From JBFONV01 sp040779335 (GTDB taxonomy: Bacteria; Pseudomonadota; Gammaproteobacteria; Enterobacterales; Alteromonadaceae), in contig JBFONV010000001.1 in assembly GCA_040779335.1 (NCBI GenBank), forward strand, positions 62,001-126,000: a stretch of 64,000 nt of DNA. The letters are read 5' to 3'. The notes beneath the pieces are model-generated. The model made no database searches. It saw only the letters and a list, made by a program, of their open reading frames with translations, and had not been told where the DNA came from. Shown here piece after piece: positions 1 through 8,679 of this stretch (position 1 is its first letter; every line of letters starts with the position of its first letter). The position numbers were made by a program, and so were the translations under genes.

Positions 1-905
1 ACGATAGTGTAGATATTGCTGGTGAAACATTAACGTTAAAGCAAGCACTTACTGAAAAGCTGGAAGTCACTCAAACGTCCATCAATTTTGTCAGTTTTTG
101 GGCTGAGCAGTCACAAAATTCCGAGTTGTTGGCATTGGTCAGTGATAAGAATGCCGCCCGTGAATTTGCCGCTAATCATCAGGTGGTTGATGTGATTAAG
201 TTTGCTCCAACAAAAGTCGAAGTGCAGGCGTTTGTTGATGCCTTACGTAAATTGACGCCTCGCTTGTACTCTATTGCCTCAAGCCAAGCTGAAGTGGATG
301 AAGAAGTACATTTAACTGTTGGCTTAGTTGAATATCAAAAAGATGGTGTGACTAGAACTGGCGGCGCATCAGGGTTTTTAGGAAAACGCCTTGAAGAAGG
401 CGGTCAAGTGAAAGTGTTTATCGAAGAAAATGATAACTTTCGCCTTCCAGCCGATGGCAATACACCTGTGATCATGATTGGTCCTGGTACGGGGATCGCG
501 CCCTTTAGAGCCTTTATGCAACAACGTGAAGCAAGTGATGCAGGCGGAGACAACTGGTTGTTCTTTGGTGATCAAACCTTTACGCAAGATTTCTTATATC
601 AAGTGGAATGGCAAGGCTATTTAAAATCAGGTTTGCTTACCCATCTTGACTTAGCGTTCTCACGAGATCAAGCAGAAAAAATCTACGTACAAGACAGATT
701 GCGTCAACATGCAAGCGAGGTTTTTGCTTGGTTGGAACGCGGTGCTTACGTGTATATCTGCGGTGATATGAGTCGTATGGCAAAAGATGTTGAAGCGGCA
801 TTAATAGATATCATTGCCGAGCAAGGTAAGCTTGATAGCACGCAAGCGCAAGACTATTTAAAAGATTTACGCAACGCTAAGCGTTATCAGAAGGATGTAT
901 ATTAA
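1..905 (+). CDS. cysJ: Sulfite reductase [NADPH] flavoprotein alpha subunit, 5'-truncated by window edge
   Basis: The frame is open from base 3 back to the window edge, so this is the C-terminal part (about 300 residues) of CysJ, which passes electrons from NADPH through FAD and FMN to CysI for the six-electron reduction of sulfite to sulfide. Visible landmarks are the FAD-binding 'RLYSIASS' stretch, the NADP-binding 'GPGTGIAPFRAFMQQR' and 'CGDMSRMAKDVEAAL' motifs, and the terminal aromatic 'KRYQKDVY' typical of the ferredoxin-reductase fold of CysJ. Its stop codon overlaps the cysI start by one base (TAATG), so the two are translationally coupled. The N-terminal flavodoxin domain lies outside the window. 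Confidence 0.96.
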   Translation, partial: DSVDIAGETLTLKQALTEKLEVTQTSINFVSFWAEQSQNSELLALVSDKNAAREFAANHQVVDVIKFAPTKVEVQAFVDALRKLTPRLYSIASSQAEVDEEVHLTVGLVEYQKDGVTRTGGASGFLGKRLEEGGQVKVFIEENDNFRLPADGNTPVIMIGPGTGIAPFRAFMQQREASDAGGDNWLFFGDQTFTQDFLYQVEWQGYLKSGLLTHLDLAFSRDQAEKIYVQDRLRQHASEVFAWLERGAYVYICGDMSRMAKDVEAALIDIIAEQGKLDSTQAQDYLKDLRNAKRYQKDVY

Positions 906-2650
906 TGACTGATGTAACTAAAGAAAAAGCTCAACAACAAGGGCCATTAGTCGTTGAAGGCAAACTGGCTGATAATGAGCGTTTAAAGCGAGAAAGTAAT
1001 TTTTTACGTGGCACCATAGCAGAAGATTTAAATGATGGTGTGACCGGTGGTTTTACTGCGGATAACTTTCAGCTCATTCGTTTTCATGGCATGTATCAGC
1101 AAGATGATCGCGATATTCGTGGTGAACGTGCCAAGCAAAAGCTAGAGCCTTTACATAACGTGATGTTACGAGCGCGTATGCCGGGCGGTATTATTAAACC
1201 TGATCAGTGGTTAGCCATCGACAAGTTTGCTGCTGAGCATACCATGTATGGTTCGATTCGCTTGACTACCCGGCAAACCTTTCAGTTTCATGGTGTGCTA
1301 AAACCTAACATTAAATTGATGCACCAAACCTTAAACAGTATTGGTATTGATTCTATTGCCACCGCTGGTGATGTTAACCGTAACGTACTATGTACCACTA
1401 ACCCAGTTGAGTCTGAGTTACATCAAGAAGCGTATGAATGGGCGAAGAAAATCAGTGAGCATTTATTGCCGAAAACCCGCGCTTACGCCGAAATTTGGTT
1501 AGATGGCGAGAAACTTGAAGGTACAAATGGTGAAAATACACAAGAGCCAATTTTAGGTAGTAATTATTTACCCCGTAAATTTAAAACCACAGTGGTTATT
1601 CCACCGCAAAACGATGTTGATGTTCATGCTAACGACTTAAACTTCGTCGCAATAGCCGATAACGGTAAGTTGGTGGGGTTTAATGTGCTAGTTGGTGGTG
1701 GTTTAGCAATGACCCATGGTGATAAGTTAACTTATCCGCGAAAAGCCGATGATTTTGGTTTTGTGCCATTAGCTAACACGTTAGATGTTGCTGCTGCGGT
1801 CGTTACTACCCAACGTGATTGGGGCAATCGAGTGAATCGTAAAAATGCTAAAACCAAATATACCTTAGATCGTGTTGGTATCGAGGTGTTTAAAGCGGAA
1901 GTAGAAAAGCGTGCTGGTATTCGTTTTGAAGATTCTCGTCCGTATGAATTTACTGGCCGCGGCGATCGTATTGGCTGGGCCGAAGGTATTGATGGTAAGC
2001 ATCATTTAGCTTTATTTATCGAAAATGGTCGTTTGTTAGATTATCCCGGCAAACCTTTGAAAACAGGTGTCGCTGAAATTGCCAAAATTCATCACGGCGA
2101 TTTTCGCATGACCGCTAACCAAAATTTGATTATTGCTGGTGTTGCTGAGCAAGACAAAGCGCAGATTGAAACAATCGCTCGCTCTCATGGCTTGATGGAC
2201 GACAATGTTAGCAAGCAGCGCAAAGATTCCATGGCATGTGTCGCGTTTCCAACCTGCCCGTTAGCAATGGCTGAAGCAGAACGTTATCTGCCAGGACTCA
2301 TTGACAATGTTGAGTCAATTTTATCTAAGCATGGTATTGCGGATGAGAGCATTATTTTGCGGGTAACTGGTTGTCCTAACGGCTGTGGGCGCGCAATGCT
2401 GGCTGAACTTGGTTTAGTTGGCAAAGGACCAGGCAAATATAACATGCATTTAGGTGGCAACATTGCAGGTACCCGTGTACCCAAAATGTATAAAGAAAAT
2501 TTGACTGAACAAGACATTCTGACTGAAATTGATGGCCTAGTGGCGCATTGGGTTGCTGAGCGAAATAATAAGGAAGCGTTCGGTGACTTTACTATCCGCG
2601 CAGGTATTGTTGATGAAGTAAAAGTCAGTAAGCGAGACTTTCATGACTAA
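905..2650 (+). CDS. cysI: Sulfite reductase [NADPH] hemoprotein beta subunit
   Basis: CysI carries the siroheme and [4Fe-4S] cluster that reduce sulfite to sulfide using electrons from CysJ. The 581-residue length is normal for the family. The cluster/siroheme ligands are seen as 'CVAFPTCPLAMAEAE' and 'TGCPNGCGRA' at about residues 444-500, and the substrate-side 'RLTTRQTFQFHG' motif is near residue 120. The gene overlaps cysJ by one base upstream and cysH by eight bases downstream, so cysJIH form one operon. Control by CysB would be expected, but the promoter is outside the window. Confidence 0.97.
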   Translation: MTDVTKEKAQQQGPLVVEGKLADNERLKRESNFLRGTIAEDLNDGVTGGFTADNFQLIRFHGMYQQDDRDIRGERAKQKLEPLHNVMLRARMPGGIIKPDQWLAIDKFAAEHTMYGSIRLTTRQTFQFHGVLKPNIKLMHQTLNSIGIDSIATAGDVNRNVLCTTNPVESELHQEAYEWAKKISEHLLPKTRAYAEIWLDGEKLEGTNGENTQEPILGSNYLPRKFKTTVVIPPQNDVDVHANDLNFVAIADNGKLVGFNVLVGGGLAMTHGDKLTYPRKADDFGFVPLANTLDVAAAVVTTQRDWGNRVNRKNAKTKYTLDRVGIEVFKAEVEKRAGIRFEDSRPYEFTGRGDRIGWAEGIDGKHHLALFIENGRLLDYPGKPLKTGVAEIAKIHHGDFRMTANQNLIIAGVAEQDKAQIETIARSHGLMDDNVSKQRKDSMACVAFPTCPLAMAEAERYLPGLIDNVESILSKHGIADESIILRVTGCPNGCGRAMLAELGLVGKGPGKYNMHLGGNIAGTRVPKMYKENLTEQDILTEIDGLVAHWVAERNNKEAFGDFTIRAGIVDEVKVSKRDFHD

Positions 2651-3404
2651 TACTATTACACCGGCATCAACGTCAGTGATTAATAATCGTTTTGCAGCTT
2701 CGCTACCTGAACCATCGTTGGTGCAATGGAATGAATTGTTAGAACAACAATCGGCGGTGGAGCGTGTTGAATGGGCAATGGCAAACCTGCCTGGACATTT
2801 TGTGCTGTCGTCGAGTTTTGGCATTCAATCAGCGGTGATGTTACATCTGATGACACAGATAGATGCCAATATTCCGGTAATCGTTACTGACACAGGACAT
2901 TTATTTCCGGAAACCTATCGTTTTATTGACGAGCTTACTGAACGTTTAAAATTAAACTTACATGTATACAGTGCTAAAGAAAGTGCAGCATGGCAATTGG
3001 CAAGGCATGGCGAACAGTGGTTACAGGATGCTGAAGCGCTCAAGCAATACAATAGAAAAAATAAAGTAGAGCCTTTAGAACGAGGGCTTAATGAACTTGA
3101 GGCTGGAACGTGGTTTTCTGGCGTGCGTCGTCAACAATCAGAGCATAGGCAGGGCTTGTCTGTGGTGAACATATTGCGGGGACGGTTTAAGGTGCATCCA
3201 ATTATTGATTGGACGAATAGAGACGTGCACCAATACTTGACTCAGCATGGCTTACCCTATCATTCATTGTGGGATAAAGGTTATGTGTCGGTTGGTGATG
3301 TTCATAGTACTCGACCACTAGCGCTGGGCATGGACGAGAGCGATACTCGTTTTTCAGGAATGCAAAGAGAATGTGGTTTGCATACCGACGGTGACGGCAT
3401 TTAA
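2643..3404 (+). CDS. cysH: Phosphoadenosine phosphosulfate (PAPS) reductase
   Basis: CysH reduces PAPS to sulfite with thioredoxin as donor, the step just before CysJI. The 253-residue protein has the PP-loop 'LSSSFGIQSAVML' near residue 56, 'TDTGHLFPETY' near residue 82, and the C-terminal 'RECGLH' motif with the catalytic cysteine at about residue 244. The lack of the extra cysteine pairs that bind an iron-sulfur cluster in APS reductases points to a PAPS-specific enzyme. It overlaps the end of cysI by eight bases and is the last gene of the cysJIH operon, facing a minus-strand gene 32 bp away. Confidence 0.95.
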   Translation: MTNTITPASTSVINNRFAASLPEPSLVQWNELLEQQSAVERVEWAMANLPGHFVLSSSFGIQSAVMLHLMTQIDANIPVIVTDTGHLFPETYRFIDELTERLKLNLHVYSAKESAAWQLARHGEQWLQDAEALKQYNRKNKVEPLERGLNELEAGTWFSGVRRQQSEHRQGLSVVNILRGRFKVHPIIDWTNRDVHQYLTQHGLPYHSLWDKGYVSVGDVHSTRPLALGMDESDTRFSGMQRECGLHTDGDGI

Positions 3405-3436
3405 AGTTAAAACGCAATCTACTAGTGGAATAGCTA

Positions 3437-4336
3437 TTAGCTAGCATCAAAATGATGATTAATTTGTCGTTTTAGTTCATCAATAAATTCTTGTTCGGGG
3501 TCGTCAGCGATCAAGTTAGCTAGCTCAACACCTATCGGCGTAAACTTATAAAAGCTTAACACGCAATTTGCCTTTTGGGCAGTTAACAACAAAGGGATCC
3601 CGTTATAGCTAAATTGGACGGTTTCGCCTTTCGCCATGACGTTTGATTCCGTTTCCTGAATAAAAATTAGGTTATTGTCAGCTAATACTAAAAGTTCACT
3701 GTAACTCAATCCCCAATGAGCCAAATTAATTTTAACCTGACGTTTTTTATCGAACATATTCAATACGCCAGGTGTTTGATAAGTCCCTGAAATAATACGT
3801 ATGTTTTTTTTGCTTTGATCTTTAACGGCCACGCCGCATGCTTTTGCAAGCAACTTAGCTTCATTGATGCTCATGGTTCGAAAAGCTTTTAGCGCTTTTA
3901 ATGAAAACGAGCCCGGCTTAGATATTTCACCAGCAAGAATTTTAGCCCATAATTCCTGCATGATTTGGTTACTTACACCTTCAGCAAGCGTAATATAACT
4001 ATTAAACCAATCTTGGTCGGCTCGAGCTGTTATTTCACTGCTTGAGCAGTAGGGCACGGCCTTGTGAATTATAGCTTCCAGATTTTGCTGTTGGCGTAAG
4101 TGATTGAGCCGCTCTCTTTTTCTAGCTCTGTCTTCAAGTGGCATTTGTTTTTCTGTGCTTATTAAGGCGCCATCTAAAACAAACTTTTTTGCTAAGCCTA
4201 ATAATTGCATTTGAGAAGATAGCCCAGCTGACGATTTTTTACCGCTATTGCTGTCATCACTAACGACAACTGTTTTGTCAGTCTCAACAACAACCTTTTC
4301 GGTTGAATCATTTGAGGTCGTAATTTCGTCAGGCAT
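3437..4336 (-). CDS. TIGR03899/DUF2806-like conserved protein
   Basis: A 299-residue soluble protein with no signal peptide or membrane segment. The first 50 residues are acidic and low-complexity. They are followed by a charged helical stretch ('RARKRERLNHLRQQQNLEAI') and then 'WFNSYITLAEGVSNQIMQELWAKILAGEI', a pattern I recognise from the TIGR03899/DUF2806 family of uncharacterised gammaproteobacterial proteins. The second half looks like an alpha/beta domain. The gene stands alone, convergent with cysH and divergent from the phosphodiesterase gene across a 480 bp gap. No function can be assigned. The family call is from memory of its pattern and is moderately sure. Confidence 0.7.
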   Translation of the reverse strand: MPDEITTSNDSTEKVVVETDKTVVVSDDSNSGKKSSAGLSSQMQLLGLAKKFVLDGALISTEKQMPLEDRARKRERLNHLRQQQNLEAIIHKAVPYCSSSEITARADQDWFNSYITLAEGVSNQIMQELWAKILAGEISKPGSFSLKALKAFRTMSINEAKLLAKACGVAVKDQSKKNIRIISGTYQTPGVLNMFDKKRQVKINLAHWGLSYSELLVLADNNLIFIQETESNVMAKGETVQFSYNGIPLLLTAQKANCVLSFYKFTPIGVELANLIADDPEQEFIDELKRQINHHFDAS

Positions 4337-4818
4337 TGCAGTGTCCTTAATACAAATAGTTGGCAGTTAGTTAACGAAAATATTGTTTAAGTATCAACGT
4401 GATATTAATTAAAGTCCAATGCTTTATTGCGTTAAGGTTAATGTATAAGCGATAGTTTTTTTCTGTGTTTAAAAATTTAAAAAATAATAAAATTCAGTTG
4501 CTTGCGTATTGTTTTTTGAAATAGTTTATTAAATAAGAGTTTACTGTAAAAATAGTGTTAATATGATTCAACTAATTAAAAAATCCAGTTGACAAGTTGC
4601 GCTGATTCAAATACTTATATTGTTTGTAAAAGAGTTTTATTGAAGTATACGATTACTTACTTTGCAAAGAATTCACTTTAATTACATTGTTTTGTTGAAT
4701 AATCAGTAAGTGACTTTTATTATGTATTATTAGGGGCGCAAAATTCATAATAAATTGTAGTCAATTTGGGTACATTTAGACTTAACTAGTTGTTGTTTAC
4801 TAGTTGTTTGAGGGCAAT
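4337..4818. other. AT-rich divergent intergenic region
   Basis: This gap of about 480 bp separates two divergent genes and holds no ORF with a credible ribosome site. It is very AT-rich. The only promoter I can support is a sigma-70-like pair near 4589-4617. I looked for a c-di-GMP riboswitch because an EAL gene follows, but saw no GEMM-like core. Confidence 0.5.
4589..4617 (+). promoter_or_regulatory. Sigma-70-like promoter for the EAL phosphodiesterase gene
   Basis: A perfect TTGACA at 4589-4594 is followed, after a 17 bp spacer, by TACTTA at 4612-4617. If used, transcription would start near 4625 and leave a leader of about 195 bases before the ATG at 4819. AT-rich context makes chance -10 matches common, but the exact -35 box with optimal spacing supports it. 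Confidence 0.4.
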
Positions 4819-7044
4819 ATGCAGGCTTCAGAAAATACTAACGATGATTTTCTATTTATCGATGATAGTGATGAAGATGAAATTTTAGGTGAGTATAACG
4901 GCGACTCGTGGAAAGTTTTAATCGTTGATGACGACCCTGAAATTCATTCGGTCACGCAACTTGCTTTGTCCGATCTTGAGGTTTTAGGAAGACGACTTGA
5001 GTATATTCATGCCTATTCAGGGCAAGAAGCGTGCAAACATATTACAGAAAATGATGACATAGTTTTGGTACTACTTGATGTTGTCATGGAAACTGATGAT
5101 GCTGGCCTCAATGTTGTCAAATACATCAGGGAAAAACTATCAAATCAAGACATCAGAATAGTATTACGCACAGGCCAACCAGGTTATGCGCCCGAAGAAA
5201 GTGTCATAAAAGATTACGATATTAATGATTATAAAACCAAAACTGAATTAACCCGCCGCAAACTTGTTACCACTGTATACGCTGCCATTCGCGCTTATCA
5301 ACAAATCTCTACTGTCAATCAAAATAAAGTGGGCTTAGAAAGAATTATTACATCTTCGGCTGAGTTATTAGAACTACATTCAGTACACGATTATGCTCAA
5401 GGGGTATTAGTACAATTAGCCGGATTTTTGTCTGGCGTTAAAAGTGGGATTTTCTGTGCGCGAGGACAGGGAATCATTCATGGCGCTGATGACTTAAGCT
5501 TTTATATTCTTGCGCAAGAAGGTTTGTCATCAATTCTGATAAACCGAAAACTGGAAACCTTGAAAGATGATGTTGTGAGCCAGCAGGTTGCTTGGTGTTT
5601 TCAACACAAGACCCATTCTTATTCTGATGACCATGTTACGCTTTACATTGCTAGTGGTGGCTTTCGAGCCGCAATTTTTCTTGAACTTGACGTTCCTATT
5701 TTAGAATCCGAAAAACAGTTGATCGATGTCTTTTTAGCTAATATTGCGATTGGTTACGAAAACGTACATTTATTTCAGAAATTAAGTAATGCAGCTTATA
5801 AAGACTGGCTTACTGAACTTCCTAATCGCTTAGAATTTGTCAATTTACTTGATGATTTTGCGCAAACTGATGACCAGGATCTGGTTGCGGCCTTGGTCGA
5901 CATTAATCACTTTAGCGATATTAACGATGGTTTAGGTCAGGATATTGGTAATCAGTTGTTGTCTGCAATCGCTGAAAGAATGATTGCTCAAGGCAAAGAC
6001 TGTCAATTTGCACGTATTGGCGCAGACGTTTTTGGTATTATCGGTCCTAGCGAATGTTTGAATCCTGATAAACTGATTGGTTTATTCCATGAACCTTTTT
6101 CAGCTGGCGATCAAAACCTACTAGTGAATGCCTGTTTTGGACTTTGTACAAAAGAACAGGCCGGTAACCGCGGAGTTAAAGTACTCAATCAAATAAATAT
6201 TGCTTTAAATTTGGCTAAAAAGAATCGTGATGAGCATTATGTTTATTATGTTCAGGAAATGGAACAAGATACTTTATGGCGCTTAGGTATGATCCGTCAA
6301 CTTCGAACGGATTTTGCAGAGCAAAGATTAGAATTGTGGTATCAGCCCCAGTTGAATCTTAAAACGGGTAAAGTGATTGGCGCAGAAGCTTTATTGCGTT
6401 GGCGCACCTCTGATGGCAAGTTTATATCGCCTGCGGTTTTTATCCCACTTGCGGAGTATTCAGGTCTGATTATCAGCATCGGTGATTGGGTTATCAATCA
6501 AGCATGCCAACAAATTAAGAAACTAGAAGAAAACGGCTTTGATAACGTTAGCATTTCTGTAAATGTGTCAATCCCGCAATTTCGACGTGATAATTTTGTC
6601 GAAACAGTAATAGAGACAACGCAGCGTCATCAAGTACAACCAAATAAATTAGAGTTAGAGATCACCGAGAACATTTTAATGGATGATCCTCAAGTAGTGG
6701 TTGATGCCCTTAAACATTTGAAAGCCGAGGGAATCAGTATCGCGCTCGACGATTTTGGTACTGGCTACTCATCATTGAGCTACTTACAACAACTTCCTTT
6801 AGATCGTTTGAAAGTTGATCGCTCTTTTGTAACCAATATTCATTTGCCTGGGCAATCAATCATTGCCGATACCATTATCAACTTAGGTAAGCAGATGAAT
6901 TTGAAAGTTATTGCCGAAGGTATAGAAGAAGTTGCACAAGAAGCGCATTTGCAAGCGCAAATGTGTGATGAAGTACAAGGGTTCTATTACGCGAAACCGA
7001 TGCCTGCGGATGAGTTTTTAACTTTTTTGAATAACAACCAGTAA
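4819..7044 (+). CDS. Response regulator with DUF3369, degenerate GGDEF and EAL domains (c-di-GMP phosphodiesterase)
   Basis: This 741-residue cytoplasmic protein has an N-terminal receiver domain (phospho-acceptor in 'LLDVVMETDD', D87), a middle region matching the DUF3369 sensor-like domain (about 180-325), a GGDEF-like domain whose signature is degraded to GADVF (401-405), and a C-terminal EAL domain. The EAL catalytic motifs look intact: EALLRW at 523, 'EITENI', 'DDFGTGYSSL', 'KVDRSF', 'IAEGIE'. It is therefore predicted to hydrolyse c-di-GMP and not make it. ATG 4819 is preferred over a TTG 15 bases upstream because GAGGG sits just before the ATG. No histidine kinase is adjacent, so it is an orphan regulator. 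Confidence 0.9.
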   Translation: MQASENTNDDFLFIDDSDEDEILGEYNGDSWKVLIVDDDPEIHSVTQLALSDLEVLGRRLEYIHAYSGQEACKHITENDDIVLVLLDVVMETDDAGLNVVKYIREKLSNQDIRIVLRTGQPGYAPEESVIKDYDINDYKTKTELTRRKLVTTVYAAIRAYQQISTVNQNKVGLERIITSSAELLELHSVHDYAQGVLVQLAGFLSGVKSGIFCARGQGIIHGADDLSFYILAQEGLSSILINRKLETLKDDVVSQQVAWCFQHKTHSYSDDHVTLYIASGGFRAAIFLELDVPILESEKQLIDVFLANIAIGYENVHLFQKLSNAAYKDWLTELPNRLEFVNLLDDFAQTDDQDLVAALVDINHFSDINDGLGQDIGNQLLSAIAERMIAQGKDCQFARIGADVFGIIGPSECLNPDKLIGLFHEPFSAGDQNLLVNACFGLCTKEQAGNRGVKVLNQINIALNLAKKNRDEHYVYYVQEMEQDTLWRLGMIRQLRTDFAEQRLELWYQPQLNLKTGKVIGAEALLRWRTSDGKFISPAVFIPLAEYSGLIISIGDWVINQACQQIKKLEENGFDNVSISVNVSIPQFRRDNFVETVIETTQRHQVQPNKLELEITENILMDDPQVVVDALKHLKAEGISIALDDFGTGYSSLSYLQQLPLDRLKVDRSFVTNIHLPGQSIIADTIINLGKQMNLKVIAEGIEEVAQEAHLQAQMCDEVQGFYYAKPMPADEFLTFLNNNQ

Positions 7045-7065
7045 AAATTATCATCAAAAATATCA

Positions 7066-7098
7066 GAAAAAAGCCAAATAATTATTTGGCTTTTTTTT
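7066..7098. terminator. Bidirectional rho-independent terminator
   Basis: GCCAAAT and ATTTGGC (7073-7090) form a stem flanked by A-run and T-run, so it can end both the EAL gene (+) and the MFS gene (-) that converge here. Confidence 0.85.
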
Positions 7099-7102
7099 CG
7101 AG

Positions 7103-8311
7103 TTATTCCACTGTTGTTATAGATTGGGATGTTGATCTGTTTTCTTGATATCTAATTTCTATACCAATTTTAGGCGCAATGGGAATTAATAACGACAGCA
7201 ATAATGAACATGTCGCAAAGCCCGCACCAATAAAAAATACCCAAGAACTATTAATGACCCATAAAACACCGAGTAATGCTGGAATAACAACTGCGGCAAT
7301 GTGATTAATAGAGAAACTAACTCCAGCAGTGGCCGCTATGTCTTCAGGTTGCGCTATTTTTTGAAAATATGTTTTTATGGCAATAGCCAGTGCGAAAAAC
7401 AAGTGATCGATGACATAGAGTGCGGCGGCTATGTGAGCATTCTCAACTAAGCCATAAGCAATAAAAATAACGATTAGGCCAATATATTCAAACTTAAGCA
7501 CCTTGTGCTCACCAACTTTCCCAATCAATTTGCCAATTTTAGCGGCAAATAGCCAGTTGAAAACATAATTGATTAGGAACAAAGCGCTGATATCGGCAAC
7601 GCTATAATGAAATTTCTCCACCATTAAAAAGCCGGCGAAAACGACAAATATCTGCCGACGCGCACCGCTGAAAAACGTCAACGCGTAGTATAACCAGTAG
7701 CGTTTTCTCAGTACTATTTTTTTGGTTTGTTCAGAGTGTTGCGGAAACTGATCGAATGTTATGGCTATTAACACGGTGAGCATTATTGCCAGTCCCCCGA
7801 ATAGAGTATAAGTTGCCGTATACGACCACTTAAATTGTTCCATCAATAGCCAAATACTGGCAAATGCTAATAATGAAGCAGCTGATTTCGCTGCCAGCAT
7901 TTTTCCCATGAAATGGGCAGTATGATTTTTATTAACCCATTGTAAGGTTAGTGACTGACTAACGGTTTCAAAGTAGTGAAAGCCGATAGACATGATAATC
8001 GTGGTGATATATAAACCTAATGCACTGGGGAAGTATCCGGTTAAGGCGACACCTATTCCGGTGATAACTAACGATAATACGGCCAATTTTTGTTCGCGTA
8101 TAAACAATAAAACATAGATAACTGTAAAAGCGAGAAAGCCAGGTATTTCTCTCAAGCTTTGTAAAATACCTATCTCGACGCCGGTAAAAGCGGCCTTTTC
8201 GATAACAAAATTATTGAGCAACACCATCCACACAGAAAAGACCAACGGCATTATAAATGCCATGGCGAGCAACAAATTCTCGGGCTGATTTAACTTTGAT
8301 GCTAACTTCAC
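7103..8311 (-). CDS. Major facilitator superfamily transporter
   Basis: A 402-residue hydrophobic protein with about twelve predicted membrane segments, typical of the MFS in length and topology. Segments visible include 'LLLAMAFIMPLVFSVWMVLL' near residue 15 and 'IAAALYVIDHLFFALAIAI' near residue 290. The short basic loop after segment 2 ('FIREQKLA') is a weak version of the MFS loop signature. The start codon is GTG. The substrate cannot be told. It is monocistronic, convergent with the EAL gene and divergent from fadBA. Confidence 0.8.
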   Translation of the reverse strand: MKLASKLNQPENLLLAMAFIMPLVFSVWMVLLNNFVIEKAAFTGVEIGILQSLREIPGFLAFTVIYVLLFIREQKLAVLSLVITGIGVALTGYFPSALGLYITTIIMSIGFHYFETVSQSLTLQWVNKNHTAHFMGKMLAAKSAASLLAFASIWLLMEQFKWSYTATYTLFGGLAIMLTVLIAITFDQFPQHSEQTKKIVLRKRYWLYYALTFFSGARRQIFVVFAGFLMVEKFHYSVADISALFLINYVFNWLFAAKIGKLIGKVGEHKVLKFEYIGLIVIFIAYGLVENAHIAAALYVIDHLFFALAIAIKTYFQKIAQPEDIAATAGVSFSINHIAAVVIPALLGVLWVINSSWVFFIGAGFATCSLLLSLLIPIAPKIGIEIRYQENRSTSQSITTVE

Positions 8312-8679
8312 AAAAATTCTTTTATAGCGGTAATGAATGACAGGGTATTGTACGTCAATTTTTCTGGATGAGTGATACTGCCACTTATTTATTTTTCATT
8401 ACGGCGGTGTTCATTACTGAGCCTAAGTGCACAGTGTCAGATAATTAGAATATTATTTTCGCCAATTTTACTTACATAAATGATATATGTTTATCAATTG
8501 ATCTTATGTAATAAGTTGAAAAATATTGCTTTATATTAATTATTTAATGTTTTAATACGCTTGATTAAAACATGCGTTTAAAAATGATTGCTTTCATCTT
8601 TCTTTCAAGGCACACTCAGTCAGCTATTATTATAAATCATCAATATATCAACACCGCATAAAGGTGAAGGAGACTAGGC
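8312..8679. other. fadBA upstream region
   Basis: This 368 bp divergent gap between the MFS gene and fadB holds no gene that I can support. Its main content is a pair of overlapping palindromes at 8547-8582, listed separately. The ribosome site AAGGAG lies about ten bases before the fadB ATG. Confidence 0.6.
8547..8582. promoter_or_regulatory. Overlapping palindromes upstream of fadBA, candidate PsrA-like operator
   Basis: ATGTTTTAAT (8547-8556) and ATTAAAACAT (8564-8573) form a perfect 10 bp inverted repeat with a 7 bp spacer. Its right arm overlaps a second palindrome, TTAAAACATGCGTTTAAA (8565-8582), which has the AAAC-N4-GTTT form described for the fatty-acid regulator PsrA. It sits about 100 bp before the fadB start. 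The structure is directly visible. The regulator's identity is inferred. Confidence 0.55.

Noticed and set aside
4337..4818. c-di-GMP riboswitch before the EAL gene
   Set aside because: Expected by context, but the conserved GEMM core and tetraloop receptor could not be found.
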